Part shown: piece by piece, positions 42,706-51,884 of the stretch
Layout of the letters: every line of letters starts with the position of its first letter
How positions within the stretch are numbered: the first letter of the stretch is position 1
Source of the DNA: Paracoccaceae bacterium
Lineage (GTDB): Bacteria; Pseudomonadota; Alphaproteobacteria; Rhodobacterales; Rhodobacteraceae
Assembly (NCBI GenBank): GCA_029862205.1
Contig: JAOTXT010000009.1
Coordinates: 1 to 64,000 of the forward strand
Direction of reading: 5' to 3'
Length of the DNA: 64,000 nucleotides
Notes under the pieces: generated by a model
What the model saw: only the letters and a program-made list of their open reading frames with translations
Told to the model about the DNA's origin: nothing
Database searches by the model: none
Program-made: the position numbers and the translations under genes

Positions 42706-43107
42706 TCATTCCGCCTTTTTCGCCTTTTCCTTGATCCGGTCGGCGAACCGCGCAGCTGTCACGACGACCCGCTGGTGAGTTCCTTCGCTGATCCGGTCCC
42801 GTTCGTCCCGCGCGGATACCTTAAACGTCAGCTTGCGCCCGTCAATTTCGATCAGCTCGGCCGTCGCGGTGACCTTCATACCGATCGGGGTCGCGGCAAG
42901 GTGCGAGACGTCCAAATGGGTGCCGAGGGACTGTTTCCCCTCGGGCAGCAGGTGCTCAATCGCCGCCAGAGCCGCCTCCTCGATCAGCGTGATCATGATC
43001 GGCGTTGCCATCACGACGATCCGCCCCGAGCCGACACGTGGCGCGGTGTCATTGGTGCCCACCACCATCTCGGCTTCGCCCATCAGGCCCGGTACGATGC
43101 GGTCCAT
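42706..43107 (-). CDS. hotdog-fold thioesterase (fluoroacetyl-CoA thioesterase-like family)
   Basis: A 133-residue single hotdog domain. MITLIEEAALAAIEHLLPEG supplies the Thr/Glu positions and SLGTHLDVSHLAATPIGMKV the His-containing strand typical of FlK and related small thioesterases. The ATG at 43107 is followed by good family sequence; its first three bases lie just beyond the IlvD/Edd stop (43109), so the two genes are nearly contiguous. It probably clears a CoA or ACP thioester generated in the pathway. Confidence 0.86.
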   Translation of the reverse strand: MDRIVPGLMGEAEMVVGTNDTAPRVGSGRIVVMATPIMITLIEEAALAAIEHLLPEGKQSLGTHLDVSHLAATPIGMKVTATAELIEIDGRKLTFKVSARDERDRISEGTHQRVVVTAARFADRIKEKAKKAE

Positions 43108-43108
43108 C

Positions 43109-44836
43109 TCAGAAAATATCCGGCTCCGGCGCCGTCCGCCCGAACCCGGTCTCAAGATAGTCGAAATCGCAGCCCTTGTCGGCCTGCTGGATATGGCGGG
43201 CGAACATCCAGTTATAGCCGCGGGTCGCCTTGGGCTCGGGGGCTTTCCATTCCGACCGGCGGCGGTCGAGTTCCGCCTGATCGACAGCCATATCGATGGT
43301 CCGGTTCGACACATCGACGCGGATCATGTCGCCCGTGCGCACCAGCGCCAAAGGCCCGCCGATCGCTGCCTCGGGGGCCGCGTGCAGCACACAGGCACCG
43401 TAGGAGGTGCCCGACATCCGCGCGTCCGAGATCCGCAGCATGTCGCGCACGCCCTGGCGCACCAGCTTGGTCGGGATCGGCAGCATTCCCCATTCCGGCA
43501 TCCCCGGCGCGCCGATGGGGCCGGCATTGCGCAGCACCATCACATGGTCGGGCGTCACGTCCAGACCTGGGTCATCGACCGCCGTTTTCATCTCCGGGTA
43601 GCTGTCGAAGACCAGGGCCGGCCCCTCGTGCACCATCAGCCGCTGCTCCATGGCGCAGGGCTTGATGACGCAGCCATCCGGGGCGAGGTTGCCGCGCAGG
43701 ACGGCGAGCGAGCCGGACGGATAGATCGGGTTCTCTACGGGCCGGATCACATCGTCGTTATAGACCTCGGCGCCTTTCAGCGTGTCACCCAGGGACCGGC
43801 CGGAGACGGTGAGCGCATCCAGGTTCAACCGCTCGGTCAGCCGGCTCATCAGCCCGCGCAGGCCCCCGGCATAGTAAAAATCCTCCATCAGGTATTCGCT
43901 GCCCGAGGGACGGATATTGGCGATCACCGGCACCTCGCGCCCGGCCCGGTCGAGATCGTCCATGGTCAGGTCGATCCCGGCGCGGCGCGCCATTGCGACC
44001 AGGTGGATGATGGCATTCGTCGAGCAGCCGGTGGCCATGGCGACGGTAACGGCATTGTCGACGGCCTCCTGCGTCATCACCTTGCCGGGCGTCAGGTCCT
44101 CCCACACCATCTCGACCGCTCGCCGCCCGCAGGCCGCCGACATGCGCTGGTGGCCTGCATCCGCCGCGGGGATGGCCGAGGCGCCGGGCAGCGTCATCCC
44201 CAAAGCCTCGGCGATCGAGGTCATGGTGGAGGCCGTGCCCATGGTCATGCAATGGCCGTAGGAGCGCGCGATGCCGCCCTCGACCTCGACCCAGTCCTGG
44301 TCCGAGATATTGCCGGCGCGCCGCTCGTCCCAGTATTTCCAGGTGTCGGACCCCGAGCCCAGCGTCTTGCCCCGCCAATTGCCGCGCAGCATCGGGCCGG
44401 CGGTCAGAAATAGGCAGGGATAGCCCGCCGAGATAGCACCCATCAGCAGGCCCGGCGTGGTCTTGTCGCAGCCCCCCATCAGGACAGCGCCGTCCACCGG
44501 ATGCGAGCGCAGCAGTTCCTCGGTCTCGATCGCCAGCAGGTTCCGGTAGAGCATGGTGGTGGGCTTGACCATCGGCTCGGAGAGCGAGATCGCCGGAAGC
44601 TCCAACGGAAACCCGCCCGCCTGGAAGATGCCCCTTTTGACGTCCTCGACCCGGGATTTGAAATGGGCGTGGCATTGGTTGATGTCGGACCATGTATTGA
44701 TGATCGCGATGACCGGCTTGCCCTTCCAGTCCTCCGGTCCATAGCCCATTTGCATGGCGCGCGACCGGTGACCGAACGCGCGCAGGTCGTCGGGCGCAAA
44801 CCAGCGGGCCGAGCGCAGGTCTTCCGGCTGTTTCAC
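43109..44836 (-). CDS. IlvD/Edd-family dehydratase (sugar-acid dehydratase type)
   Basis: A 575-residue Fe-S dehydratase. Cluster-ligand segments are GGCDKTTPGLLMGAISAGYP and ATGCSTNAIIHLVAMARRAG, and the C-terminal SGTSYGACVLHAAPEAAIGG is intact. Length and the CDKTTPG motif fit pentonate/hexonate dehydratases (L-arabonate, D-xylonate, galactonate) better than valine-pathway IlvD. The GTG start at 44836 is chosen; the gene begins two bases before the stop region of a 44-aa membrane protein. Together with the TRAP importer upstream this indicates uptake and dehydration of a sugar acid. Confidence 0.9.
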   Translation of the reverse strand: MKQPEDLRSARWFAPDDLRAFGHRSRAMQMGYGPEDWKGKPVIAIINTWSDINQCHAHFKSRVEDVKRGIFQAGGFPLELPAISLSEPMVKPTTMLYRNLLAIETEELLRSHPVDGAVLMGGCDKTTPGLLMGAISAGYPCLFLTAGPMLRGNWRGKTLGSGSDTWKYWDERRAGNISDQDWVEVEGGIARSYGHCMTMGTASTMTSIAEALGMTLPGASAIPAADAGHQRMSAACGRRAVEMVWEDLTPGKVMTQEAVDNAVTVAMATGCSTNAIIHLVAMARRAGIDLTMDDLDRAGREVPVIANIRPSGSEYLMEDFYYAGGLRGLMSRLTERLNLDALTVSGRSLGDTLKGAEVYNDDVIRPVENPIYPSGSLAVLRGNLAPDGCVIKPCAMEQRLMVHEGPALVFDSYPEMKTAVDDPGLDVTPDHVMVLRNAGPIGAPGMPEWGMLPIPTKLVRQGVRDMLRISDARMSGTSYGACVLHAAPEAAIGGPLALVRTGDMIRVDVSNRTIDMAVDQAELDRRRSEWKAPEPKATRGYNWMFARHIQQADKGCDFDYLETGFGRTAPEPDIF

Positions 44837-44837
44837 G

Positions 44838-44972
44838 TCAGGCGAACCCGTCGGCCAGCGTGAACATGAACCAGATCAGTCCCGCCGCGAACAGGGCGCC
44901 GGCGATAGCCGGTGCGACCCCGTAATAGGCGCCGATCCCTCTCAGATCCTCTTCGCCGTCTTCGCTGTGCAT
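44838..44972 (-). CDS. 44-residue single-pass membrane protein
   Basis: A small protein MHSEDGEEDLRGIGAYYGVA... with an acidic N-terminus, one hydrophobic helix (~18-39, AIAGALFAAGLIWFMFTLA) and a short ADGFA tail. It fits tightly between the TRAP permease gene (12 bp upstream) and the IlvD/Edd gene (the stop nearly touches the next GTG). It may be an accessory subunit of the TRAP complex. I do not recognise a named family. Confidence 0.7.
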   Translation of the reverse strand: MHSEDGEEDLRGIGAYYGVAPAIAGALFAAGLIWFMFTLADGFA

Positions 44973-44984
44973 CGGGTCTCTCCT

Positions 44985-47045
44985 TTATCCGCTCAGCGCC
45001 TTTGGCATCCAAAGCGCGATCTCGGGGAAGAACATGACCAGCAGCATGCCCAAGATTTGCAGCGCGATGAAGGGCAGCACACTGAGAAAGATCTCCTGCA
45101 GCGTGATCTCGCGCCCATCCGGCATCTGCTTCGCTTGCGGCACAACCGATTTCAGCCAGAAGCAGGCGGGGCCGAACGGCGGGCTGAGGAAATAGATCTG
45201 GATGTTCATCACGAAGAGCACGCCGAACCAGACCGCGGCCCAATCCGGGTCCATGCCCAACGCCGGGGCCAGGTCGCGCACGACGGGTGCGAAGACCGGC
45301 ACGGTGATGAAGATGATCGCGATCCACTCCATGAACGTTCCCAGGATCACCAGGATCGCCATCATGACGAAGATGGTGCCGAGCGGTCCCAGCCCCGCCG
45401 ACTTGATCAGGCCGCCCATGAACTCGGACCCGCCGATCAGATTGTAGAGACCGACGAATGCGACCGCGCCCAGGATGAGCCAGATGATCGTGCCGACGAT
45501 GGTCATCGTGCTGGCCAGGCAATCGCGCAACAGCGCGTAGTTGAACTTGAAGCGCACCGCCGCGACCACGATGGCGCCGAAGACACCGACAGCGGAGGCC
45601 TCGGTCACGCTGGTGATGCCGGCATAGATGAAACCCATGACGCAGGCGATCAGCAGGATGCACAGAATCACCGCCACCACCTGATGCGTGCCGAGCTTGG
45701 TCTCGGACCCGGTCATCTTGGCGATCTCGGCGGCGGTGGGGGCGAATTCCGGATTGATGTTCACCCGTACCAGCACATAGATCACATAGAAGCTGGCCAG
45801 CATCAGGCCCGGGACGAAGCCCGCCGAGAAGAGATCGCCGATCCCGACATTGGCGGAGAGCCCATATACGATCATTACGATCGAAGGGGGGATCAGGGTG
45901 GCGAGCGCGCCGGCTGCGCAGATCAAGCCGATGGTCAGCTTTCGGTCATAGCCGAGCCGCAGCATCTGTGGGAGCGCGACCAGGCCCAGCATCACGATCT
46001 CGCCGCCCATCACGCCCGACATGGCGGCCAGGATCACCGCGACGATGGTGGTCTGCAGTGCCACGCCGCCGCGGAACCCGCCCGCGAAGATCGACATGGC
46101 GTCAAAGAGGTCCCGCGCGATGCCGGAGCGTTCCAGGATCGAGGCCATCAGCACGAAGAACGGCACTGCGACCAGCGGATATTTCTCCAGCAGGTCCATG
46201 GCATTGGTCGAGACCAGATACATGCCGTTATTGCCGTAGAAGAGCAGCGCGCAAATCACCGAGATGATCAGCGTCACGATCCCCAGTGGCATGCCGGTCA
46301 TCATCAGCGCCATCAGCGCGATGACGATCATCAGGCTGATCGTGCCGATCCCAACCGCGTCGCGGTCCACACGGAAATTCTCGACGAAGGCGCCGCCGGT
46401 CTCGTTGAACGCTTCGTCGATGCCGGCGACGGCGCTGTCATAGCCCCCGTAATGGGCCGCGATCTGCACGAGGTAGCGCAGGCAAATGAGCGCCAGCAGC
46501 GCGAGGGTGGCAACCTGGAGCGGACGCGATTGAAAATGCCGGGTCAGGTTCACCAGAAGCTGGACCAGATACATGAAGAGGCCCAGCACCAGCACCGATT
46601 TAAGGATGATCGGCTGCGGCGAGTTCCACGCCGAACCCAGGCGCTCGGTCAGATCGATGCTCTCGAGTGCCCGGATCAACGTGTCGCCGACCAGCATGTA
46701 GAGGGCGAAGACGCCGACCAGCATGGCAAAGAGATCGAGCCACCAGCGAGTGCGCTCGGATGCCATCAGGTAGAAGACGGTGATCCCGATATGGCGCTTC
46801 TGCAGTGTCACGAACCCGGCCGACAGCATCCAGGCGCAGGCGCAGAGCACCATGACCACCTCGAAAACCCATTGGGTCGGGTCGTTCAGGATGTAGCGCG
46901 AGAAGACTTCCCACAACGTGGCGGCGGCGGCGATGATATACAAGTTGCCCACCGCCAGCCCGGTGAACCGGCTGACATGATCGACCACCCGGCCGAAGCC
47001 GGCGCCCGCGGGCGGGTTTATGACGGTTTCAGTGACCGCAACCAT
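44985..47045 (-). CDS. TRAP transporter fused permease (DctQ-DctM)
   Basis: A 686-residue inner-membrane protein. The N-terminal four-helix DctQ part (~20-190; VFSRYILNDPTQWVFEVVM is typical) is joined to a DctM/large permease part (~230-680) with ALMMTGMPLGIVTLIISVI, PLVAVPFFVLMASILERSGI and PPSIVMIVYGLSANVGIGDL. It drives Na+-coupled import of carboxylates with the periplasmic protein encoded upstream. ATG 47045 is used rather than the 24-codon longer frame, which runs through the intercistronic hairpin side. Fused QM proteins are common but less so than separate subunits. Confidence 0.9.
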   Translation of the reverse strand: MVAVTETVINPPAGAGFGRVVDHVSRFTGLAVGNLYIIAAAATLWEVFSRYILNDPTQWVFEVVMVLCACAWMLSAGFVTLQKRHIGITVFYLMASERTRWWLDLFAMLVGVFALYMLVGDTLIRALESIDLTERLGSAWNSPQPIILKSVLVLGLFMYLVQLLVNLTRHFQSRPLQVATLALLALICLRYLVQIAAHYGGYDSAVAGIDEAFNETGGAFVENFRVDRDAVGIGTISLMIVIALMALMMTGMPLGIVTLIISVICALLFYGNNGMYLVSTNAMDLLEKYPLVAVPFFVLMASILERSGIARDLFDAMSIFAGGFRGGVALQTTIVAVILAAMSGVMGGEIVMLGLVALPQMLRLGYDRKLTIGLICAAGALATLIPPSIVMIVYGLSANVGIGDLFSAGFVPGLMLASFYVIYVLVRVNINPEFAPTAAEIAKMTGSETKLGTHQVVAVILCILLIACVMGFIYAGITSVTEASAVGVFGAIVVAAVRFKFNYALLRDCLASTMTIVGTIIWLILGAVAFVGLYNLIGGSEFMGGLIKSAGLGPLGTIFVMMAILVILGTFMEWIAIIFITVPVFAPVVRDLAPALGMDPDWAAVWFGVLFVMNIQIYFLSPPFGPACFWLKSVVPQAKQMPDGREITLQEIFLSVLPFIALQILGMLLVMFFPEIALWMPKALSG

Positions 47046-47100
47046 GGGCCTCGCCCCCTGAAAGATGCATGCCTTCCCCCCTGTTACGGAGAGGTGCGAG

Positions 47101-47128
47101 GCACGCGCCGAAATCAACGGGCGCGCGC
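47101..47128 (-). promoter_or_regulatory. intercistronic hairpin after the DctP-like gene
   Basis: On the minus strand GCGCGCGCC and GGCGCGTGC form a 9-bp stem (one G-U pair) around a 10-base loop, starting 12 bases after the binding-protein stop and ahead of the permease gene. No U-tract. Confidence 0.6.
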
Positions 47129-47140
47129 CCCGGCCCGAGC

Positions 47141-48184
47141 TTACTCTTTCAGCAGACCGATGCTCTTCATGTAGGTCAGATGCGCGTCGAGGGCTTCCTT
47201 GGCGAGCTCGGACTTGGCGGCGAAGTCGTACCAGGCGCCAACCGCGATCTCACGGAACTTGGCACGTTCTTCTGTCGACCAGTCGATCACCGTGACATCC
47301 CCGCCGGCGCGCTGCTCGGCTGCGATCGCGCGATCCTGCAGGTCCGCCTCGCGGCGCATGGCGTCGTACGCCGCCGAATACCAGATCTCGAGTTGCGCCT
47401 GGCCCTCGGGACCCAAGCCGTCCCAGATCTTTTTGTTGACGATGAACTGCAGCACGGCCATCGAGTGGATGCCCGGATAGATCGGGTATTTCGCGACCTT
47501 GTACATGCCCGACGCGTTGTTGTTGACGTGCGCCGAAGCATCCGCCGCGTCGATCACGCCCTTCTCGAGCGCCGTGTAGACCTCGGAGAATGGCAGCGAG
47601 ACCGGGGCCGCGCCCGCGCGCTTGAAGATTTCCGCCGCCAGGCCTTCCGGCGAGCGCACCTTGACGCCTTTCATGTCGTCAACGGTGTTGATCGGGATGG
47701 TCGAGACAAAGGCTTCCTTGGCATAAGGCCCACAGCCGACGACGTGCACTTTGCCGTTGGTGTATTTGTCGTAGAGCTTCTGCAGGATCTCCTTGCCGCC
47801 GCCATGCATGCAGAACGTACGCACCTGGTCGACCGTGTCATAGCCCGCAATCAGATCGCCGATCACGGCGAAGGCCGGATCACGGCCCGAGAAATAGCTG
47901 ACCGCGTTCAGGTCACCGTCCAGGATACCATTGGCCACCGCGTCGATCGTTTCGCGGTGGGGAACCACCGCCTTGGTGGGCAGCACGTCGACCTTGAGAT
48001 TGCCGCCGGTCATCGACTCGAGCTTCGGCGCCCAATTATCGGTCATGAAGCGATGCGCCCAGTCGCCAGCCTTCGACGAGGCCTGCAGCTTCAGCGTCTT
48101 CGCCTCGGCGCTGACTGCGCCCAGGCCCAATGTCACCGCAACCGCAGCGGCGGTGCTCATCTTGATGATCGAATGAATTCCCAT
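47141..48184 (-). CDS. TRAP transporter substrate-binding protein (DctP family)
   Basis: A 347-residue periplasmic protein. The signal peptide is ~1-29 (MGIHSIIKMSTAAAVAVTLG..., cleavage near AEA-KT). DctP landmarks: KTLKLQASSKAGDWAHRF, MKGVKVRSPEGLAAEIFKRAG (carrying the Arg that binds the ligand carboxylate) and LPFSEVYTALEKGVIDAAD. GGGAGGAAAG before ATG 48184 fixes the start. As the first gene of the group ending at 39631 it probably marks the main promoter, within 48185-48412. The ligand is likely a sugar acid or other monocarboxylate. Confidence 0.92.
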   Translation of the reverse strand: MGIHSIIKMSTAAAVAVTLGLGAVSAEAKTLKLQASSKAGDWAHRFMTDNWAPKLESMTGGNLKVDVLPTKAVVPHRETIDAVANGILDGDLNAVSYFSGRDPAFAVIGDLIAGYDTVDQVRTFCMHGGGKEILQKLYDKYTNGKVHVVGCGPYAKEAFVSTIPINTVDDMKGVKVRSPEGLAAEIFKRAGAAPVSLPFSEVYTALEKGVIDAADASAHVNNNASGMYKVAKYPIYPGIHSMAVLQFIVNKKIWDGLGPEGQAQLEIWYSAAYDAMRREADLQDRAIAAEQRAGGDVTVIDWSTEERAKFREIAVGAWYDFAAKSELAKEALDAHLTYMKSIGLLKE

Positions 48185-48412
48185 TGCTTTCCTCCCTGAT
48201 CCAGCACGTTCGCAATACACGGTCGCCGGAGCCTTCGCGGCTCCCTTGAATCCCGACTAGAAGATCAGACCCTGCGGTGCAAGGCTGTCAGGGAGTCCAT
48301 CAAGTAGGTGCTGGAACGGGAATGCACGGTCGGCGCAGGCATCGCGGCCGCCGTGGCAAGTGCAAAGGCTCGGTTGGAACGAAATCCGGTGCGGATGATC
48401 CGCGACGCCCGG

Positions 48413-48784
48413 TTAAAGATCGGCCGACAGACCAATTTCCAGGAACGCGCTGACCATGCCGGCGACCAGAGCCAGGATCTTTGGGCGCAGTGCGTGGGTC
48501 ACGATCGCGTCTTCCAACAGCTCGGCACGTTCCGACAAGCTGGCATAGCCGAACGATCCGGCGGTGCCCGCCAGCGAATGCGCGAGCGTTTCGAGTTCGG
48601 TAAGTGTCGCCTGCTGTTCGGCGGTCTGCCCAGCCTTGAGCATTGTTGCCAAGCTCGCGGCGCGATGGATCTTCTCGCCGGCGCGGTGAAGGAACGCGGC
48701 GCGCGCCGTCTCGATCCGATCGCGCAGTTGCGTCCGGCCGTCCAAGGCGGTTGCACCGTCCAAACGGTCCACATGCACATTCAT
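48413..48784 (-). CDS. Hpt (histidine phosphotransfer) domain protein
   Basis: A 123-residue protein that is essentially one Hpt four-helix bundle; the phospho-accepting His69 lies in ETLAHSLAGTAGSFGYASLS, the canonical HxLxGxxxxxG pattern. A stand-alone Hpt shuttles phosphate between receiver domains. It is divergent from, and 459 bp away from, an operon with a histidine kinase, a response regulator and a glycosyltransferase with two receiver domains, so it is the obvious relay component for them, though nothing in the sequence proves that. ATG 48784 is preferred over an upstream frame start at 48820. Confidence 0.82.
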   Translation of the reverse strand: MNVHVDRLDGATALDGRTQLRDRIETARAAFLHRAGEKIHRAASLATMLKAGQTAEQQATLTELETLAHSLAGTAGSFGYASLSERAELLEDAIVTHALRPKILALVAGMVSAFLEIGLSADL

Positions 48785-49243
48785 GGAAGTCACTTGCCCC
48801 CTCGCTTTGCGAACCCGCAACTGGTCACTCGAGATATTCTAAATAGAGCAGTGATTTTTTGGTATTTTTGTGACGTATTCGCGCGACGCTACCTAAGATG
48901 AAATTGGTGAATTCGAGGACAACCGGCAGTTGATATACGCTCCCAAATCGGAATTTTTTTTGCTCTGACCTCAACTATGAGCAGACAACCCGGCCAGCTG
49001 AGCCGAGATTCGATGATCGCGCGGGATGGGATGTGGCGATGTCATATAACTCTTTGATAATAATTGATAAAATCATCAACGCTAGAGACCTGCAATGCGG
49101 AGAGATGCCGAGTCGCGGCTGCTGAACGCCCGTTTCTCACCTCGCTTCCATCTCTGAAATGCGTTTTTTATCCGTGACCTATGGTGATATCTTAATGCCA
49201 AGCCTGAGTAACCAGGCGCGCACCGGGAGGTGGGGGTCGCTCT
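48785..49243. other. intergenic region upstream of the polysaccharide operon
   Basis: 459 bases without a supported gene. Much of 48835-49085 is unusually AT-rich for this genome (runs of T at 48857 and 48954, TTGATAATAATTGATAAA at 49054-49071). An imperfect inverted repeat TTGATAAT...ATCATCAA spans 49054-49079 and could be an operator. It must contain the divergent promoters for the Hpt gene and the TPR/barrel gene; I cannot place their boxes with confidence. Confidence 0.55.
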
Positions 49244-51883
49244 ATGACCATGCGTTGGATGATTGCGCTTACGGTTCTGGTCGTGCTTGGCATCAGCGCG
49301 GTCAAGTTCGTCGATGCGCGCGAAGCCGAGGGCTTGATCGCCCAGGCCCGCGAGGCCGCGCGCGGTGACGAGAACGTACGATCTGCCGATCTCTTTGCTC
49401 AAGCCCTGCGTCAGAATCCCTGGCTCCGCCGCGAGATCCTGCGCGAATACGCCGATCAACTACTTTATTCCGGCCGTGCCGCCGAGGCCATTCCGCTGTT
49501 TCACGAGACGCTGGAGACCCCGCGGTTGTCCGCCCTCGATACTGAGCGGGCGCGGCGCAGCCTGGCGCTCGCCTATCTTTGGTCGGGCAATCATACGGAG
49601 GCGGTGGCGGCTTACGAGGAGGCTCTGCAGCGCAAGCCCAGCGACAGCGATCTGGAGCGGAACTATGTCCAGGCGCTGATCGGCGCCGCGCGCGACCTTG
49701 GCCGCCAGGACCGGAACCATGAAGCAGTTGAGCGTTTCGCCGCCGTGATTGAGCGCGTCCCCGAACGCCGTGCCGAATTGTTGCGGGAATATGCCGACCA
49801 GCTGACCTATTCCGGTCGGGCCGCCGAGGCAGTCGCGCTCTATAATGAGGTTTTGGCCCAGCCGCAGCTTTCCGAAACCGATCTGCAAAACGCGAACCGA
49901 GGCCTCGCGCTGGCCTATCTCTGGTCCGGCAATCACGAGCAAGCGAAGGCGGCCTACGAGCAGGCAATGCGGCTGATGCCGCGCGACGCCGACATGACGA
50001 AGAACTATGTCGAGGCGATCATCGGCGCTGCCCGCAACGCGGCCCGGCGGGACCAGAACCGGGATGCGGCCGAGCGTTTCGCGACCGCGATCAGCCTGGC
50101 GCCCAATCGCCGCGGCGAATTGCTGCGTGAATATGCGGACCAGCTAACCTTTTCCGGCCGGGCGGCGGTGGCGGTCGAGTATTATCTCGAGATCATCGCG
50201 ACCCAGGCGGATCAGCCGACCGATCCGCAACTGCTTTCGGCGCTGGGCCTGGCGTTGCTCTGGTCCGGACAGGCCGACGCGGCACGTCAGGTCTACGAGG
50301 AGGTGGTGGAGCTTCTCCCCGAGGATGCGGACGCTCGGAAGAGCCTGGCCGAGGCGGTTGTCGCCCAGGCCCGCAAGGCCGCCTCCCAGAACGAAAATGC
50401 ATCGTCGGCCGCGTTGTTCGCCCGAGCGATCGCTTTGTCGCCCGACCAGCGCGCGGAGTGGCTGAAGGAATACGCCGACCAGCTCACCTATGCCCAGCAG
50501 GCCGACAAGGCGATCCAGCTCTACGAAGAAATCCTGAGCAATTCGGGGCTGACCGGCGAACGCAGCGCCGAGGTGCGCCTGGCGATGGCGCTGGCCCAGG
50601 CCTGGTCCGGGGCGCTGGCGGAAGCGCTTGGCGAGTACGACTCGCTGATCGCCGAGGACCCGGCGAATACGCGGGCGCGGCTGGGCCGGGCCGAGGTTCT
50701 GTCGTGGCTGCATGACCACGACGCGGCGTCCTCGGAGCTGAGCCAGATCCTGGAGACCGACCCGGAGGACGATGTGGCGCGCCGCCGTCTGGCCCGGTCC
50801 GAGAGCTATCGCGGCCGTCACCGTCAGGCCATCGCGCTCGCCAAACCGCTGCTCCAGGCCGATCCGTCGGACGAGGACGCGGCGATCATCATCGCCCAGG
50901 CGCAGCGCTGGATGGGCCGCCCGGACCTGGCGATCATAACGGTTGAAGGGCTGCTGGCCATCAACCCCGGCAGCGTGCGCGCACAACGCCTACGCACCGA
51001 ATTGATGAACGACCGCCGTGCCCGCAGCTCGTTCGGCACGTCCTACTCTGATCAATCCGACGATTTGGGCATCGCGCGCGCCGGACTTCGGCAAAGCTTC
51101 AGCGTGAACGATGGGCGCACCGGTTTTGGCCCGGAAGTCCGATATATCAACTACGACCCCGAGGGTGCCGATGGGGTCGACGTGGTCATGGTGGGCGGGC
51201 ATTTCCGTCACCGTTTCAGCGACGAGGTCGAGCTCAATTCTGCATTCTTCCTGAACCAGCAGGAAGGGGTGAACGACGAGACGCTGTTCACGCACGATTC
51301 CTACATCACTCTCTACCCCGACGATGCCTGGCGCGTCGACATCGGCGCCAGCCGCTCGACGCTGGACAACATCACCTCGCTGAACCAGGGCCTGACCGTC
51401 GATACGTTCAGCGGGTCGGTGGATTTTTGGCCGGCAAGCGACATCAAGCTGACCGGGCGGGCCGCCTGGTCGGACTATTCGGACGGCAATGCGCGGTGGT
51501 GGTTCCAGGGGGAGGTCCTGCACCAACTGATCAGTGAGTCGCCGGAGCTGTGGCTGGGCGCGCGCTATACGCGCTTTGCCTTCGAAAAGCAGCTGGCCAA
51601 CGGCTACTTCAACCCGGAAGAACTGCAATCGATCGAGTCGACTCTGAAGCTGTCGGGCGTCCTGCTGGGCAAGACCGTCTATGAACTGCAGGGAAGCGCG
51701 GGCTACGAGAACGCCAATCCCGGATCGGGCATGTTCATCTGGTCGGCGGGGCTGAAGCTGCGCCATCCGATCGCCAAGAACGTGGTGCTCGAAGCCACGG
51801 CCGCCCACTCGTCATCTACGCTGGGCAGCGATTCCGGTTTCGAGCGCACGACCGTGGGCCTTGGCCTGAACGTGCGGTGGTGA
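49244..51883 (+). CDS. TPR-rich outer-membrane beta-barrel protein (PgaA/BcsC-like polysaccharide exporter)
   Basis: An 879-residue envelope protein. Residues 6-22 are a hydrophobic signal segment. Residues ~30-590 are TPR helices containing a 114-residue super-repeat: [RK]EYADQL starts at 67, 181, 295 and 408, each unit also carrying ALAYLWSGN or a near variant and an ALxxxARxxxxQ helix. From ~595 to the C-terminal Trp the sequence has alternating hydrophobic strands and ends GLGLNVRW, as in 16-stranded outer-membrane barrels. PgaA and BcsC use this plan to pass a newly made polysaccharide across the periplasm and outer membrane. The next gene, a processive-type glycosyltransferase, starts one base after the stop. 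Confidence 0.85.
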   Translation: MTMRWMIALTVLVVLGISAVKFVDAREAEGLIAQAREAARGDENVRSADLFAQALRQNPWLRREILREYADQLLYSGRAAEAIPLFHETLETPRLSALDTERARRSLALAYLWSGNHTEAVAAYEEALQRKPSDSDLERNYVQALIGAARDLGRQDRNHEAVERFAAVIERVPERRAELLREYADQLTYSGRAAEAVALYNEVLAQPQLSETDLQNANRGLALAYLWSGNHEQAKAAYEQAMRLMPRDADMTKNYVEAIIGAARNAARRDQNRDAAERFATAISLAPNRRGELLREYADQLTFSGRAAVAVEYYLEIIATQADQPTDPQLLSALGLALLWSGQADAARQVYEEVVELLPEDADARKSLAEAVVAQARKAASQNENASSAALFARAIALSPDQRAEWLKEYADQLTYAQQADKAIQLYEEILSNSGLTGERSAEVRLAMALAQAWSGALAEALGEYDSLIAEDPANTRARLGRAEVLSWLHDHDAASSELSQILETDPEDDVARRRLARSESYRGRHRQAIALAKPLLQADPSDEDAAIIIAQAQRWMGRPDLAIITVEGLLAINPGSVRAQRLRTELMNDRRARSSFGTSYSDQSDDLGIARAGLRQSFSVNDGRTGFGPEVRYINYDPEGADGVDVVMVGGHFRHRFSDEVELNSAFFLNQQEGVNDETLFTHDSYITLYPDDAWRVDIGASRSTLDNITSLNQGLTVDTFSGSVDFWPASDIKLTGRAAWSDYSDGNARWWFQGEVLHQLISESPELWLGARYTRFAFEKQLANGYFNPEELQSIESTLKLSGVLLGKTVYELQGSAGYENANPGSGMFIWSAGLKLRHPIAKNVVLEATAAHSSSTLGSDSGFERTTVGLGLNVRW

Positions 51884-51884
51884 C

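Noticed and set aside
44967-47174. 735-residue open frame on the plus strand opposite the TRAP permease
   Set aside because: Antisense shadow of a strongly conserved membrane protein; composition (His, Asp, Arg, Gln) is that of a shadow frame.
49442-50500. CRISPR array or DNA satellite at the 342-bp periodicity
   Set aside because: The period is protein-level TPR super-repeats in a continuous reading frame, with diverged DNA and no short spaced repeats.
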